Counted from the first letter of the stretch, positions 45,701-54,346 are shown. The stretch is DNA of 64,000 nucleotides from Actinomycetaceae bacterium (GCA_028724905.1 JAQYTG010000012.1:1-64000), one strand, 5' to 3'. Program-made: numbers and translations. Notes: generated from the letters alone by a model not told the origin.

Positions 45701-46864
45701 ATTAATCGCACTGATAGCTCTTCTGAGCCGCTGCCTGATTTCGCGGTGCGCATCGCTAGCGACAAATGCGCCAGCCAAGAATGCGCTGGCAACGTCGGCA
45801 GCGCCGGACAGGCCGGCAGTGCTAGCAACTCAGACAACGTTGCCAGCATCAGCGACTCGGGCAACGTTGCCAGCGCCGGAGTTAGCGAACGCGCTGTGTA
45901 CAGCGTTAGCGGCACTAGCAGTTTCAGCAACGCCACCGCGCCCACCGATACCGGCGAGGACGCGCCCATTAATACTGGCGCCACCGCGCCTACTGATACT
46001 GGCGAGGAAGATAGCACCGTGCACGTGTTGCTGCCGGTCTTCCCCGGCACGAACTCCGAGTACGACATGGCTGAGGCATTCCAGGCTGCAGGAGCTAGCA
46101 CTGAATTCCACGTGATCCGCAACCTCACACCGGATATGCTAGCGGCAGACACCGCCCAGTTTATCGCCCGTCTCTCCGATCCGGATACCCAGATTTTGGC
46201 TTTCTCTGGCGGTTTTTCCCTCGGAGATGAGCCCGATGGCAGCGCTAAATTTATGGCTGCTTTCCTGCGCTCGCCTGCCGTGGCATCCGCCGTCACCGCC
46301 TTTACTGATAGGGGCGGGCTGGTGCTCGGCATCTGCAACGGATTCCAGGCTCTTGTGAAATCCGGATTCCTCCCCTACGGAGATCCAAGCAAGCTCACGG
46401 AAAATTCGCCCACCCTTGCGCACAACCGGCAGCTGCGCCACGTCTCTCGGATTGCCACTACTCGCGTCGCCACTGCGGCCAGCAAGAGCCCCTGGCTCTC
46501 CAGTTTCACTCCTGGGCAGATTCACAAAGTGCCCGTCTCCCACGGAGAGGGGCGTTTCGTCGTCAGCGAAGAAGAAGCACGCCAGCTCTTCGCAGCTGGG
46601 CAAGTAGCTTTCCAGTACGTGGATACTGATGGAGTTCCCACAATGGCAGCTCCCGAAAATCCCAACGGATCGAGCTTCGCCATTGAAGGAATCATCTCCC
46701 CCGACGGCAAGATTTTAGGGAAGATGGGGCATCCGGAGCGCTATCGCCAAGGCCTAATGCGCAATATCCCGAACGTTGACGAACAGAGTATTTTCGCCAA
46801 TGCAGTCTGGTATTGCCGCACACGTGCACGTCACTCAGCTTCGCACTCACCGCAACACAGCTAG
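42713..46864 (+). CDS. purL: phosphoribosylformylglycinamidine synthase, single-chain form with repetitive insert
   Basis: Converts FGAR to FGAM with glutamine and ATP. Domains in order: a PurS-like N-terminus (1-140), FGAM synthetase halves (DTYWSDHCRHTTF, NHPTEIEPFGGA, GGRTGRDGIGGATGSS, then a second AIRS-like half), and a C-terminal class I glutaminase with C1208 in GICNGFQAL. Actinobacteria such as mycobacteria use separate PurS/L/Q; the fused enzyme here is the type found in bifidobacteria and some Actinomycetaceae. Residues about 1018-1102 form a Ser/Ala/Asn/Thr-rich linker with internal repeats before the glutaminase domain. The ATG at 42713 follows AAAGG; the upstream GTG at 42695 would contain that site. 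Confidence 0.95.
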   Translation: MNIRLAIRRKPSCRDDERALLATLRHLDGVTDLTSVAIIHLYDVFHADDDGLDREALLSSVVCDARVDAAVGEDELREMLESARANQSTALAVEPLPGQYDQRADAAGQALQLLLPDTNARIYSAELYVFSPALSAKALDAIRHYLINPVEAGEKDLSVLIEPDMGTPDPLVTFEDFLSRDEAGLAALVAERGMAMSVADLACIQEYFRSEGRTPTEVELAVLDTYWSDHCRHTTFNTGLTEIANNSERFHEQLERALARWHELRAANGRSQHTPTLMDLGTIMGKDLRRRGVLTNQEVSEEINACSVHVEVDGEPWLLMFKNETHNHPTEIEPFGGASTCLGGAIRDPLSGRSWVYQALRLSGAGDITEPRSATLEGKLPQADISTRATAGYSSYGNQIGLATTGVQEFVHSGYVAKRMELGAVVAAAPQGNVRRLEPQPGDVVIILGGRTGRDGIGGATGSSKAHTEESLARSGAEVQKGNPVNERKIQRLFRRADVAQMIVRCNDFGAGGVAVAVGELAAGLDIHLDRVPLKYAGLNAKEIAISESQERMAVVVRAADAAAFIAAAAEENLEATELAEVTASGRMRMFDGDTLVLDLSRAFIETNGAPRSQVVDMRDPQVGSHSANAHNAAGATSAPTSVLASLAAANTASQEGMVEQFDSTVGRSTVLMPYGGLLQKTKEMASIQTLPVPGGTDVASVMTYGFSPDLADDSPYLMGAYSVVEALSALSAAGSDPTQAWLTVQEYFQRPDSDPLVWGTVLQALLGLLEAQDAFEVAAIGGKDSMSGSFTLEDGQELHVPPTVVSFAVGTVEATKAVSATLPRRQLDLYYLPHTPLASGTPNYEQLRANFAVYHQLAAAGGVVSASAIREGSLAATVVNMCLGNAVGFFASSTSARTWLTAGHEVEQLTHNPLGGIVFAVDPLVNITPLFTIATPDATADDNAAGGDSSAHERPRVIYLGATTDKNHIIDLGFETFSVEQALQVCERGYAQVYPINRTDSSSEPLPDFAVRIASDKCASQECAGNVGSAGQAGSASNSDNVASISDSGNVASAGVSERAVYSVSGTSSFSNATAPTDTGEDAPINTGATAPTDTGEEDSTVHVLLPVFPGTNSEYDMAEAFQAAGASTEFHVIRNLTPDMLAADTAQFIARLSDPDTQILAFSGGFSLGDEPDGSAKFMAAFLRSPAVASAVTAFTDRGGLVLGICNGFQALVKSGFLPYGDPSKLTENSPTLAHNRQLRHVSRIATTRVATAASKSPWLSSFTPGQIHKVPVSHGEGRFVVSEEEARQLFAAGQVAFQYVDTDGVPTMAAPENPNGSSFAIEGIISPDGKILGKMGHPERYRQGLMRNIPNVDEQSIFANAVWYCRTRARHSASHSPQHS
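45766..46017 (+). repeat. in-frame degenerate repeats in purL
   Basis: Encodes the linker before the glutaminase domain. CAACGTTGCCAGC occurs twice (about 45836 and 45863). A block reading ATAPTDTGED recurs as ATAPTDTGEE (about 45930-45962 and 45980-46012). Other units are NVGSAGQAGSAS-like. All are in frame. Confidence 0.8.
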
Positions 46865-46983
46865 GGATCAGTTGCAGGCTGAGCGGTGACGTCACACCAG
46901 ATAGCGCGCTCGCAGGCGTAACGCCGCGCATATATGCATACATACTCACAGCACCATCGCACGAACAGAAAGAACGAGAAACC

Positions 46984-48090
46984 ATGAGTCAGCAGCCAAC
47001 ACAGCCACACACCCCGTCATCTGTGGCCGCAGATGCCTATGCGCAAGCGGGAGTAGATCTCGAGCGCGGCTACGAAGTGGTACGCCGTATTCGCTCCAGC
47101 GTCGATGCGACCAAACGCCGCGGGATGATGGGCGGCATCGGAGGTTTCGGCGGTATGTTTGACCTCAAAGCTGCCGGATACCGCGATCCGATTTTGGTAT
47201 CTGGCACCGACGGCGTAGGCACCAAGCTCTTTCTGGCTTTTCAAACGGGCATTCACACCACCGTGGGAATTGACGCAGTAGCTATGTGCGTCAATGACGT
47301 GATCGCCCAAGGTGCGGAGCCGCTATTCTTCCTCGACTACGTGGCTATTCCGAAAGCTGATCCGGCGATTGTAGCCGATATCGTGCATGGCATTGCCAGC
47401 GCCTGCGCCGAATCAGGCTGCGCTCTCGTGGGCGGTGAAACAGCTGAAATGAATGACCTCTACGAAGAGGGCACCTATGATATCGCGGGGTTCTGCGTGG
47501 CTGCCGTGGAACGTGACGGCATCATTACCGGTGCTGACACTGCCCCTGGAGACGTCCTCCTCGGGCTCCCTAGCTCTGGGGCACACTCCAATGGATATTC
47601 GTTGCTGCGCAAAATTTTCTTCAAAGATCACCACTACAGCGTTGAGGATCGGCTGCCCGAATTAGCTCAACTCACTCGCCCAGACGGCACTCCCATGACG
47701 CTCGGCGAAGTGTTGCTCACTCCTACTCAACTCTACGTACAGCCAGTGCTCTCCATGCTGCGAGCAGGTATCGCTGTGCATGGCATGGCCAATATCACCG
47801 GCGGCGGTTTTTTCGAGAATATCCCGAGAATGAACGCTGATGTGAGATACGACATCCAGCTTGGCTCCTGGCCATCCCTGCCGATCTTTGGCTGTGTGAG
47901 CCAGCTGAGCGGCCTGGAGCGTGACGCCATGTTTAACGTTTTCAACATGGGCATCGGATACGTGATTGCCCTCGCTCCGAGCGACGTGGCAGCTGCCCAG
48001 GCGGCACTGCGGGCAGGTGGCAGCGAGAGCTACGTGATCGGTACCGTCAGCGATGGCACCGCCGGAAAAGGAGTACACCTGCATGAATGA
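46984..48090 (+). CDS. purM: phosphoribosylformylglycinamidine cyclo-ligase (AIR synthetase)
   Basis: Closes the imidazole ring, FGAM to AIR. AYAQAGVDLERGYEVVRRI, DGVGTKLFLAF, DYVAIPKADP, LVGGETAEMNDLY and GLPSSGAHSNGYSLLRK are family motifs. The ATG at 46984 gives 368 residues. The open frame extends 57 codons upstream into purL without similarity. It lies 119 bp after purL and overlaps purN by 8 bp. Confidence 0.96.
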   Translation: MSQQPTQPHTPSSVAADAYAQAGVDLERGYEVVRRIRSSVDATKRRGMMGGIGGFGGMFDLKAAGYRDPILVSGTDGVGTKLFLAFQTGIHTTVGIDAVAMCVNDVIAQGAEPLFFLDYVAIPKADPAIVADIVHGIASACAESGCALVGGETAEMNDLYEEGTYDIAGFCVAAVERDGIITGADTAPGDVLLGLPSSGAHSNGYSLLRKIFFKDHHYSVEDRLPELAQLTRPDGTPMTLGEVLLTPTQLYVQPVLSMLRAGIAVHGMANITGGGFFENIPRMNADVRYDIQLGSWPSLPIFGCVSQLSGLERDAMFNVFNMGIGYVIALAPSDVAAAQAALRAGGSESYVIGTVSDGTAGKGVHLHE

Positions 48091-48814
48091 TCGACAGCGA
48101 CTATTTCCCAGCGCTCTTGGCACCCCAGCTGCGCTGCCAGAGCGGATCAATATGGCCGTTTTTGCCTCAGGGACGGGTACGAACTTTCGAGCCTTGTGCG
48201 AGGCAGCCCGCAGCGGAGATCTGGGCTGCGCAGAACCCATGCTCCTGATTTGCAACCGCGAGTGCGGGGCGATGGATATTGCGCGTGACAAAGGGATTCC
48301 AGCATACGTATTTGCTCCGCGCGATTTTGATACCCCCGAAGCATGGGAAGAGAAAATTTTGAGCGTCGTGCACGCTTTCGAGATTGATTTTATCGCGCTC
48401 GCAGGCTACCTGCGGAAGGTTGGCTCTACCTTACTTGGCGCTTTCACTGGGAAAATCGTGAATCTTCATCCTGCACTGTTGCCCGCCTATCCAGGCTTGC
48501 ATTCTATTGAGCGCATTTGGAATGATGCCACCTCTGACGATCCCCAACTGAGCGCCGCAGCCCGCGCCGCTGCTGGCGTCACGGTTCATATTGCCGATGA
48601 GCACTTCGATCACGGCCCGATTTTGGCTCAACAATCCGTACCGGTGGAAAACTTTGCTTCGCTCGCTGAGTTTGAAGCGGCCGTGCATCGCGCCGAGCAC
48701 GCTCTCTTTCCGGCCACGGTTGCCACGTTTGCTGCCACGCTCAAGCGCACGCCCCCGCCAGGCACCCCGTATTGGCTCAAACGAGCTCAAGAAAATCGCG
48801 ACGCAGCCAGCTGA
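48083..48814 (+). CDS. purN: phosphoribosylglycinamide formyltransferase
   Basis: Transfers formyl from 10-formyl-THF to GAR. AVFASGTGTNFRAL, LAGYLRKVG, NLHPALLPAYPG with the catalytic asparagine and histidine, and VHIADEHFDHGPILAQ are present. The ATG at 48083 follows AAAAGGAG with 9-nt spacing and overlaps the end of purM by 8 bp, indicating translational coupling. It gives 243 residues, about 35 more than E. coli PurN through a 23-residue N-terminal extension and a loop after IWNDATSDDP. Confidence 0.94.
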   Translation: MNDRQRLFPSALGTPAALPERINMAVFASGTGTNFRALCEAARSGDLGCAEPMLLICNRECGAMDIARDKGIPAYVFAPRDFDTPEAWEEKILSVVHAFEIDFIALAGYLRKVGSTLLGAFTGKIVNLHPALLPAYPGLHSIERIWNDATSDDPQLSAAARAAAGVTVHIADEHFDHGPILAQQSVPVENFASLAEFEAAVHRAEHALFPATVATFAATLKRTPPPGTPYWLKRAQENRDAAS

Positions 48815-49061
48815 CGTTCACCCAGTGCTTGACGCCAGCGCCAGCCTAAACAGGCAATAACTGCCGGTGTGTGCAGCTGGTCGGCGTGTGAAGCCGCTCA
48901 GCAAAACTATAGGTCTGACGCGAAACCGGTCTAACACATAAACTGATCTGATGTACGAACTGATCTGACGCATAAACCAGCCTAACATCCAGACAGATCC
49001 GACATACGAATAAACTGATCTGGTATACGAACCGATCTGATATCCAGGAGAAAGGGATCCC
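48815..49061. repeat. degenerate GATCTGACGYATAAAC repeats before purD
   Basis: From about 48890 to 49050 the gap consists of units close to CTGATCTGACGCATAAACC (GGTCTGACGCGAAACCGG, CTGATCTGATGTACGAA, CTGATCTGACGCATAAACC, CTGATCTGGTATACGAA, CCGATCTGATATCC), about 17-21 bp each. The last part supplies CCAGGAGAAAGGG, the purD ribosome-binding site. Confidence 0.7.
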
Positions 49062-50360
49062 ATGAAAATTTTGATCGTGGGCGGCGGCGGCCGCGAAATG
49101 GCCTTGGTGGCACATGAGGTTGAGCGCGGCCACGACGTGTGGTGTGCCGGAGCGAGTGATGCCATCGCTGAGCTCGCCACTCCCCTGCCACTTCCTGATG
49201 ACGCAGATCCCGCCGACCGCTGGGACACATTGGCAGACGCAGCAGCACAGCTAAAGATCGACCTCACCATTGTGGGGCCAGAAGCTCCGCTTGCCACCGG
49301 CATCGCCGACGTCTTTGCACAGCATCAATTAGCGATCTTTGCTCCTACGCAGGAGGCCGCCAGGATTGAGACGTCGAAAGCCTATGCGAAAGACATCATG
49401 GCTCGCGCGGGGGTGCCCACGGCCGAATACCGGCTCTTTACTAGCAAAGCCGAGGCTCTGGAGTATCTCACGTCTGCGGCAACCTACCCAAGCGTGCTCA
49501 AAGAAAATGGTTTGCGAGCCGGAAAAGGCGTCACCATTTGCACCGACGTTCACCAGGCACAGGCCGTGGTGGAGAGCCTCCAGCTCGATGCCGATCAGCC
49601 GCTGCTCGTTGAAGAATTTTTGGAGGGCTTTGAATTTTCGCTCATCGTGATGGCAGCTGGCACACACTATGTAGCTTTTCCGCTAGCCCAGGATCACAAG
49701 CCTATCGGGGAGGGCAACGTCGGGCCAAATACTGGCGGTATGGGAGCTATCTCTCCAGTACCTCGGGTGACGGATGCACTTTATCATCAGGCGATTGAAC
49801 AGGTCATTGAGCCGACGTTGGCACAGCTAGCTACTCAGGGGAATCCGTTCACGGGTTTCCTTTACGCTGGTCTCATTGCCACCGCTGAGGGCGTGAAAGT
49901 GATCGAGTTTAACGCACGCCTAGGAGATCCTGAAGCGGAGGTCATTCTGCCACGCCTCAGCGGGGACGTCGCCCAGGCAGCTCTCTCACTGCTGGCTGGA
50001 GAAACCCCCACTCTCACCGTCACTGATCGCACGTGTCTAGGCATTGTACTCAGTTCACCAGGATATCCTGGAGCCGTGACGGCATACCCACCCCTTCCAG
50101 CAGCACTTTTTGAGGCTGCCGAGGCCACGGATGGCGTCACGATTATCCACATGGGCACTCAAAAGGACGCTGACGGCGGCAATGCATCCAGGTCGGCTGC
50201 CGATAGTTCGTGGCACGCACACGGAGGGCGGGTGGCTATCGTCACGGCGCTAGGGGCAAATATCGACGAGTGCCGAGCCACACTGGTACCGCTCTTAGAC
50301 AAAGCGATGGCCGGATCGGATCTCTACTACCGCCGAGATATCGGCACCTTTGCCAGCTAG
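49062..50360 (+). CDS. purD: phosphoribosylamine-glycine ligase (GAR synthetase)
   Basis: ATP-grasp ligase joining glycine to phosphoribosylamine. KILIVGGGGREMAL at the N-terminus, VVGPE-like IVGPEAPLATG, VLKENGLRAGKGVTIC, GPNTGGMGAISPVP and EFNARLGDPEAEVILPRL identify it. 432 residues, normal length. A short Ser/Ala/His stretch (GGNASRSAADSSWHAHGG, about 374-391) near the C-terminus is longer than in relatives. It completes the run purC-E-L-M-N-D on one strand. Confidence 0.96.
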   Translation: MKILIVGGGGREMALVAHEVERGHDVWCAGASDAIAELATPLPLPDDADPADRWDTLADAAAQLKIDLTIVGPEAPLATGIADVFAQHQLAIFAPTQEAARIETSKAYAKDIMARAGVPTAEYRLFTSKAEALEYLTSAATYPSVLKENGLRAGKGVTICTDVHQAQAVVESLQLDADQPLLVEEFLEGFEFSLIVMAAGTHYVAFPLAQDHKPIGEGNVGPNTGGMGAISPVPRVTDALYHQAIEQVIEPTLAQLATQGNPFTGFLYAGLIATAEGVKVIEFNARLGDPEAEVILPRLSGDVAQAALSLLAGETPTLTVTDRTCLGIVLSSPGYPGAVTAYPPLPAALFEAAEATDGVTIIHMGTQKDADGGNASRSAADSSWHAHGGRVAIVTALGANIDECRATLVPLLDKAMAGSDLYYRRDIGTFAS

Positions 50361-50512
50361 CGTTAGGAAAATCGGTCAGACTATTTATATCAGTGCGGAC
50401 GATGCCCCCCCCACGTCGATAAAAATGGTCTGAGCGATTTTCTCATTATCCGTTAAGATAACAGTACCTGATGGCAGCACGGAGCAGAACACCTGGCGAA
50501 ACGAGGAAGACT

Positions 50513-51331
50513 ATGGAACGTATCTGGGAGACCGTCCGAGAATACGACGAGATTATTTTTGAGCGTGCAGAGAAAATCGCCAAAATTACAATCAATCGCC
50601 CCTGGCATCACAATGCTTTCACTCCACTCACCGTGGCGGAAATGATTGACGCTTTCACCCTATGCCGCGATGATCCCACTATCGGCGTCATTATTCTTAC
50701 CGGCGCTGGAGACAAGGCTTTCTGCTCTGGCGGCGATCAGAGCGTGCGCGGCAATGGCGGCTATGTAGGCCACGATGGCATCCCCCGCTTGAACGTGATT
50801 GATCTGCAGCACCTGATCCGCATTATCCCGAAACCAGTGGTGGCAATGGTGAAAGGATGGTCTATCGGCGGAGGAAACGTTCTGCAGCTGGTGTGCGATC
50901 TGACAATTGCAGCTGAGAACGCAAAATTTGGCCAAACCGGCCCGCACGTCGGCTCTTTTGACGCCGGCTACGGCAGCGGATATCTCGCACGCGTCATCGG
51001 GCACAAGCGCGCCAAAGAAGTGTGGTTTTTGTGCAAGCAATACACTGCAGATGAAGCCTACCGCATGGGCTGGGTCAATACCGTGGTACCGCTGGAAGAT
51101 GTGGAGAAAGTGACGCTCGAATGGTGCGATCGAATGTTGGAGATGAGCCCGACGGCACTGCGCTTTATTAAAGCCGCAATGAACGCCGACACCGATGGCC
51201 TGGCCGGCATCCAGCAGTTTGCCAGCGATGCCACCATGCTGTACTACACCACAGATGAGGCCAAAGAAGGAAAGAACGCATTCTTGGAAAAGCGCACCCC
51301 CGATTTCGATCAGTTCCCGAAGTTCCCATGA
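50513..51331 (+). CDS. menB: 1,4-dihydroxy-2-naphthoyl-CoA synthase
   Basis: A crotonase-fold enzyme closing the naphthoquinone ring in menaquinone synthesis. [50 protein letters not shown] and [18 protein letters not shown] are diagnostic of MenB within the family. The ATG at 50513 after GAGGAAGACT gives 272 residues; the frame opens 14 codons earlier. menE follows after 13 bp. Confidence 0.96.
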   Translation: MERIWETVREYDEIIFERAEKIAKITINRPWHHNAFTPLTVAEMIDAFTLCRDDPTIGVIILTGAGDKAFCSGGDQSVRGNGGYVGHDGIPRLNVIDLQHLIRIIPKPVVAMVKGWSIGGGNVLQLVCDLTIAAENAKFGQTGPHVGSFDAGYGSGYLARVIGHKRAKEVWFLCKQYTADEAYRMGWVNTVVPLEDVEKVTLEWCDRMLEMSPTALRFIKAAMNADTDGLAGIQQFASDATMLYYTTDEAKEGKNAFLEKRTPDFDQFPKFP

Positions 51332-51344
51332 GATTCGCCGCGCT

Positions 51345-53522
51345 ATGATCGTCGAGAATTGGCTATACAAGCGCGCCCTTACACAGCCCGAGCAGCTCGC
51401 GCTCGTCTACGAGGGCAAAGAATGGACGTTCTGCGAGCTTTTTGCCCTCAGCTGTGAGATGAGCAGCGCGCTAGCCGAAATTTTCGCAGATGCCCTCCGG
51501 CGCGGCGCCCCCAAAAATACCTCCAAAGATACCTCGCCCAAAGACACCTCCAAAGACTCCTCCTCGGTGCGGAAAGCCGGCGTTGTCTCGTCTCAGTCTG
51601 GTGAGCACGAGGCAAGGCCACCTATGCGAGTCGGATTGCTGTGCAATAATTCGGATGCCTCCTATGTACTCATCTTGGCACTTATGAACCTCGGGGTGCA
51701 GATGGTGCTGCTCAACACTCGTCTGTCGGTAGCAGAGCTGAGCTATCAGATAGATGACGCGCAGGTGACGCAGCTATTCTTTAGCGCTGACGTCAGCACA
51801 CAAGCCCAGGAGCTGGCGCACTCGCAGCCTTACTCAAAGCCGTTACACGCCATCGCTCTCGAACCACTGTGGGAACACGTGCAGGCGAACTCTTCCAGCG
51901 GGCTATCGGCGCTCAAGGCGTCCGCCGTCAGCTCATCTATGGCTAACCGGTCTGCCGTCCCCTCGCCCCTAGCTCAGCCTGCCGTCACCGCACCTGTCCC
52001 CTCGCCCCTAACTCCGCCTGCCGTCACCGCGCCTCTAACAACCTCGCCGGCCGTCAATGCCGTCACCGCGACCAATACCAGTGATGCGCCGCCGTACCAT
52101 ATCCGCCGCGAATTCGATCTGGACGAGGTGATGAGCATTCTCTACACCTCCGGCACCACCGGCCAGCCCAAAGGCGTGATGCAAAGCTATGGAAACCACT
52201 TGTGGAGCAGCATTGCGGGAGTCCTCACGTCGGGAATCATGCCGAGCGATGCCTGGGTATGTGCAGTGCCACTTTTCCACATCTCCGGCCTTTCCATCCT
52301 GGTGCGTGGCTTGGCCTATGGCATCCCCGTTTATCTCTTCCAGAAGTTTGATGCTCAAGCCATCAACGCCGTCTTGCTGGCGGGTAAAGCTACCATCGTC
52401 TCGGTGGTGGCCTATATGCTCACGAAGCTGATCGACGATCTGGAGCAGCATGGCTACAGTTATCCGCCCTCGTTTCGCTATATGCTGCTCGGTGGCGGTT
52501 TTTTCGCCGACTCTTTGCTAGAGAGCTGTGCTCGCCTACGAGTACCTGTGATCCGTTCATTCGGCATGAGTGAGACCTGCTCTCAAGTGATTGCAACCCC
52601 TCTGCGCCCTGATTACTACAAGCCTGGTTCCTCTGGACTCCCGCTGCTGCCCAATCAGCTGCGGATTGCACACCTCACGTCCGCAAACGCCTCGACTACA
52701 GATGCCAGTGGCGGAACTGCGGGAATCGCAGAAATATCAGAAAATGAGCCATATAAGAAAATCGCTGTGAGTGCACTAATTGCCGATGCTGATCGCGCCT
52801 CAGAGAGCCACAACGCCGGTAGAATCGGGGAGATCCAGATCAAATCGCCAGCACTGTGTGTCGGCTACGTCAACAAGCCGGAGGCATACGCGGCGGCATT
52901 CACAGATGACGGCTGGTATAAAACTGGCGATATCGGGCTGTTAGATAAGGATGGCTTTCTCTATGTGAAGAGCCGCCTAGCCGATCTCATTATCTCCGGA
53001 GGCGAGAACATCTACCCCGCTGAAGTAGAAAACGTCTTGATGAGCCACAGTGCCATCCGCGAAGCGGCAGTGGTTGGACACCCAGATGCCACATGGGGGT
53101 ACGTCCCCTGGGCATACCTCGTGGCAGCATGGGATAGCGGGAGCGATATGGAAACGGCAGATGATACAAAGATAGTAACCGATGCGGATAGTGCGGACAG
53201 TACGGATAGTGCGGATGAAACAGATAGAGCGGTGCCGACACACAATACAGTGCCGACACCCGATACAGTGCCGACACACGATACAGTGCCGACACACAAT
53301 ACAGCCGGTCTGAGGGCGGCAGGCGGTGCGGTAACGGCACATAGACCAGCGCGTATTGCCCTTCCCAGTGACGCCGAGCTCACGGCATTTATGCGCGCAC
53401 ATCTCGCGAGGTACAAAGTGCCACGGCGGTTTATCTGGCTCGATCAGCTGCCTAAGACCTCGATCGGGAAAATCCAGAAATTCAAGCTCTTAGAACAATC
53501 AGAGCGTGACGCCGAGCCCTGA
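51345..53522 (+). CDS. menE: o-succinylbenzoate-CoA ligase with several low-complexity inserts
   Basis: An acyl-activating enzyme (AMP-binding family) making OSB-CoA for menaquinone. The AMP loop YTSGTTGQPKG starts at Y267. YKTGDIGLLDKDGF, SRLADLIISGGENIYPAEVE and KTSIGKIQKFKL follow. MenE is usually 450-500 residues, yet this one has 725. The surplus is four in-frame inserts at about residues 56-77 (Lys/Thr/Ser), 182-252 (VPSPL/PAVTAP repeats), 446-495 and 601-667 (DSAD and VPTHNT repeats). Core motifs are intact, so it is probably active. The ATG at 51345 lies 13 bp after menB with only a weak ribosome-binding site. Confidence 0.92.
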   Translation: MIVENWLYKRALTQPEQLALVYEGKEWTFCELFALSCEMSSALAEIFADALRRGAPKNTSKDTSPKDTSKDSSSVRKAGVVSSQSGEHEARPPMRVGLLCNNSDASYVLILALMNLGVQMVLLNTRLSVAELSYQIDDAQVTQLFFSADVSTQAQELAHSQPYSKPLHAIALEPLWEHVQANSSSGLSALKASAVSSSMANRSAVPSPLAQPAVTAPVPSPLTPPAVTAPLTTSPAVNAVTATNTSDAPPYHIRREFDLDEVMSILYTSGTTGQPKGVMQSYGNHLWSSIAGVLTSGIMPSDAWVCAVPLFHISGLSILVRGLAYGIPVYLFQKFDAQAINAVLLAGKATIVSVVAYMLTKLIDDLEQHGYSYPPSFRYMLLGGGFFADSLLESCARLRVPVIRSFGMSETCSQVIATPLRPDYYKPGSSGLPLLPNQLRIAHLTSANASTTDASGGTAGIAEISENEPYKKIAVSALIADADRASESHNAGRIGEIQIKSPALCVGYVNKPEAYAAAFTDDGWYKTGDIGLLDKDGFLYVKSRLADLIISGGENIYPAEVENVLMSHSAIREAAVVGHPDATWGYVPWAYLVAAWDSGSDMETADDTKIVTDADSADSTDSADETDRAVPTHNTVPTPDTVPTHDTVPTHNTAGLRAAGGAVTAHRPARIALPSDAELTAFMRAHLARYKVPRRFIWLDQLPKTSIGKIQKFKLLEQSERDAEP
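51957..52034 (+). repeat. 39-bp tandem duplication in menE
   Basis: Two adjacent 39-mers (51957-51995, 51996-52034) encode VPSPLAQPAVTAP and VPSPLTPPAVTAP. A more decayed third copy follows (LTTSPAVNAVTA). Confidence 0.92.
53232..53303 (+). repeat. 18-bp tandem repeat in menE, four units
   Basis: Four adjacent 18-mers with consensus GTGCCGACACACAATACA (53232, 53250, 53268, 53286) read VPTHNT, VPTPDT, VPTHDT and VPTHNT. Units differ by at most two bases. A 9-bp (Asp-Ser-Ala) array at about 53182-53217 precedes them. Confidence 0.95.
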
Positions 53523-53580
53523 CTCTTGCTGTAGTGTGGTTGTAGCGTAGTAATAGCAGCCATACGCAAAGTGATGACGC

Positions 53581-53627
53581 ATTGCGCTGCTATAGAATGC
53601 ATTGCGCTGCTATAGAATACATTGCGC
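53581..53627. repeat. 20-bp tandem repeat downstream of menE
   Basis: ATTGCGCTGCTATAGAATGC at 53581-53600 and a copy with one change at 53601-53620, then a partial ATTGCGC. It lies in the 190-bp gap before the thioesterase gene. Confidence 0.92.
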
Positions 53628-53712
53628 AGCGCATATCCTTCCGTCTAGAACTATTAGCACCTATCCTCCCGATCTGCACCGCTACGGGCAGCTACTACAG
53701 AAAAGATAGACA

Positions 53713-54126
53713 ATGAGTATTCTCGAAGATGCCGGCCTAGAACTCATCCAGCTAAGCCCTGAGCTCGTTATATACCGATACACCGTCAATACCGCTTTCA
53801 CCCAAATTCACGGAGTGCTTCACGGCGGAATCTCTGGTGCCATTGCCGAGCAGGCTGCCAGCATCGGAGCTGCGCAAGCGGCTCCCGAGGGATTTATAGC
53901 ACTTGGCACCAGCTTGGAAGCCCACCACTTGCGCCCAGTACCACTCGGCACTGAGTGTGAGGCACGTGCTACCCCTGAGAGCACCGGCCGCCTACAAGTG
54001 TGGCGCGTCGAGCAACGTATCCTCGCCACTGGTGAGCTCTTTAACGTCTCCAGTGTGAGCCTCTACCTCAAACGCATCCATCCACGTGAGAACGCGGTCA
54101 AAGAGAGCAGCTACCCAGCTAGCTAA
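53713..54126 (+). CDS. hotdog-fold thioesterase, probable DHNA-CoA thioesterase (MenI type)
   Basis: A PaaI/4HBT-family protein of 137 residues. HGVLHGGISGAIAEQAASIGA contains the HGG loop and the catalytic glutamate of this group, followed by LGTSLEAHHLRPV. Family members hydrolyse aromatic acyl-CoA thioesters. Position directly after menB-menE makes 1,4-dihydroxy-2-naphthoyl-CoA the most likely substrate, which is inference from context. Other PaaI-type substrates cannot be excluded. The ribosome-binding site before the ATG is weak (AGAAAAGATAG). Confidence 0.8.
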   Translation: MSILEDAGLELIQLSPELVIYRYTVNTAFTQIHGVLHGGISGAIAEQAASIGAAQAAPEGFIALGTSLEAHHLRPVPLGTECEARATPESTGRLQVWRVEQRILATGELFNVSSVSLYLKRIHPRENAVKESSYPAS

Positions 54127-54346
54127 CTGGTCGGATAGTGTCAGGCAAGTTTTGCCACTCGGCGGGTTGATACTCATCAGCATGAGTGACATTATCAACG
54201 CGGGCTGCGCCCCAAGTTAAGAAAATTAGTCTAAGCGATAGCATCAATCCGCATAACCTCACACGAAAAAATAACTGACTGCCCGCACCCGTCATACCGT
54301 GTTTGATCATCACATTGCCGCAGATTTTGCATCGAGGATTTCCCAT
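54119..54346 (-). pseudogene. transposase N-terminal fragment (zinc-ribbon type)
   Basis: The first 25-35 residues (PRCKICGNVMIKHGMTGAGSQ, then a degenerate RVRLCG where RCxxCG is expected) look like the N-terminal zinc ribbon of IS1249/IS256-type transposases. The rest (54119 to about 54245) shows no similarity and ends in the thioesterase 3' end. No inverted repeats or other transposase parts were seen. It is a decayed remnant. Confidence 0.45.

Noticed and set aside
46813..46983. Longer PurM start inside purL
   Set aside because: The extension overlaps the conserved end of purL and lacks similarity; ATG 46984 fits family length.
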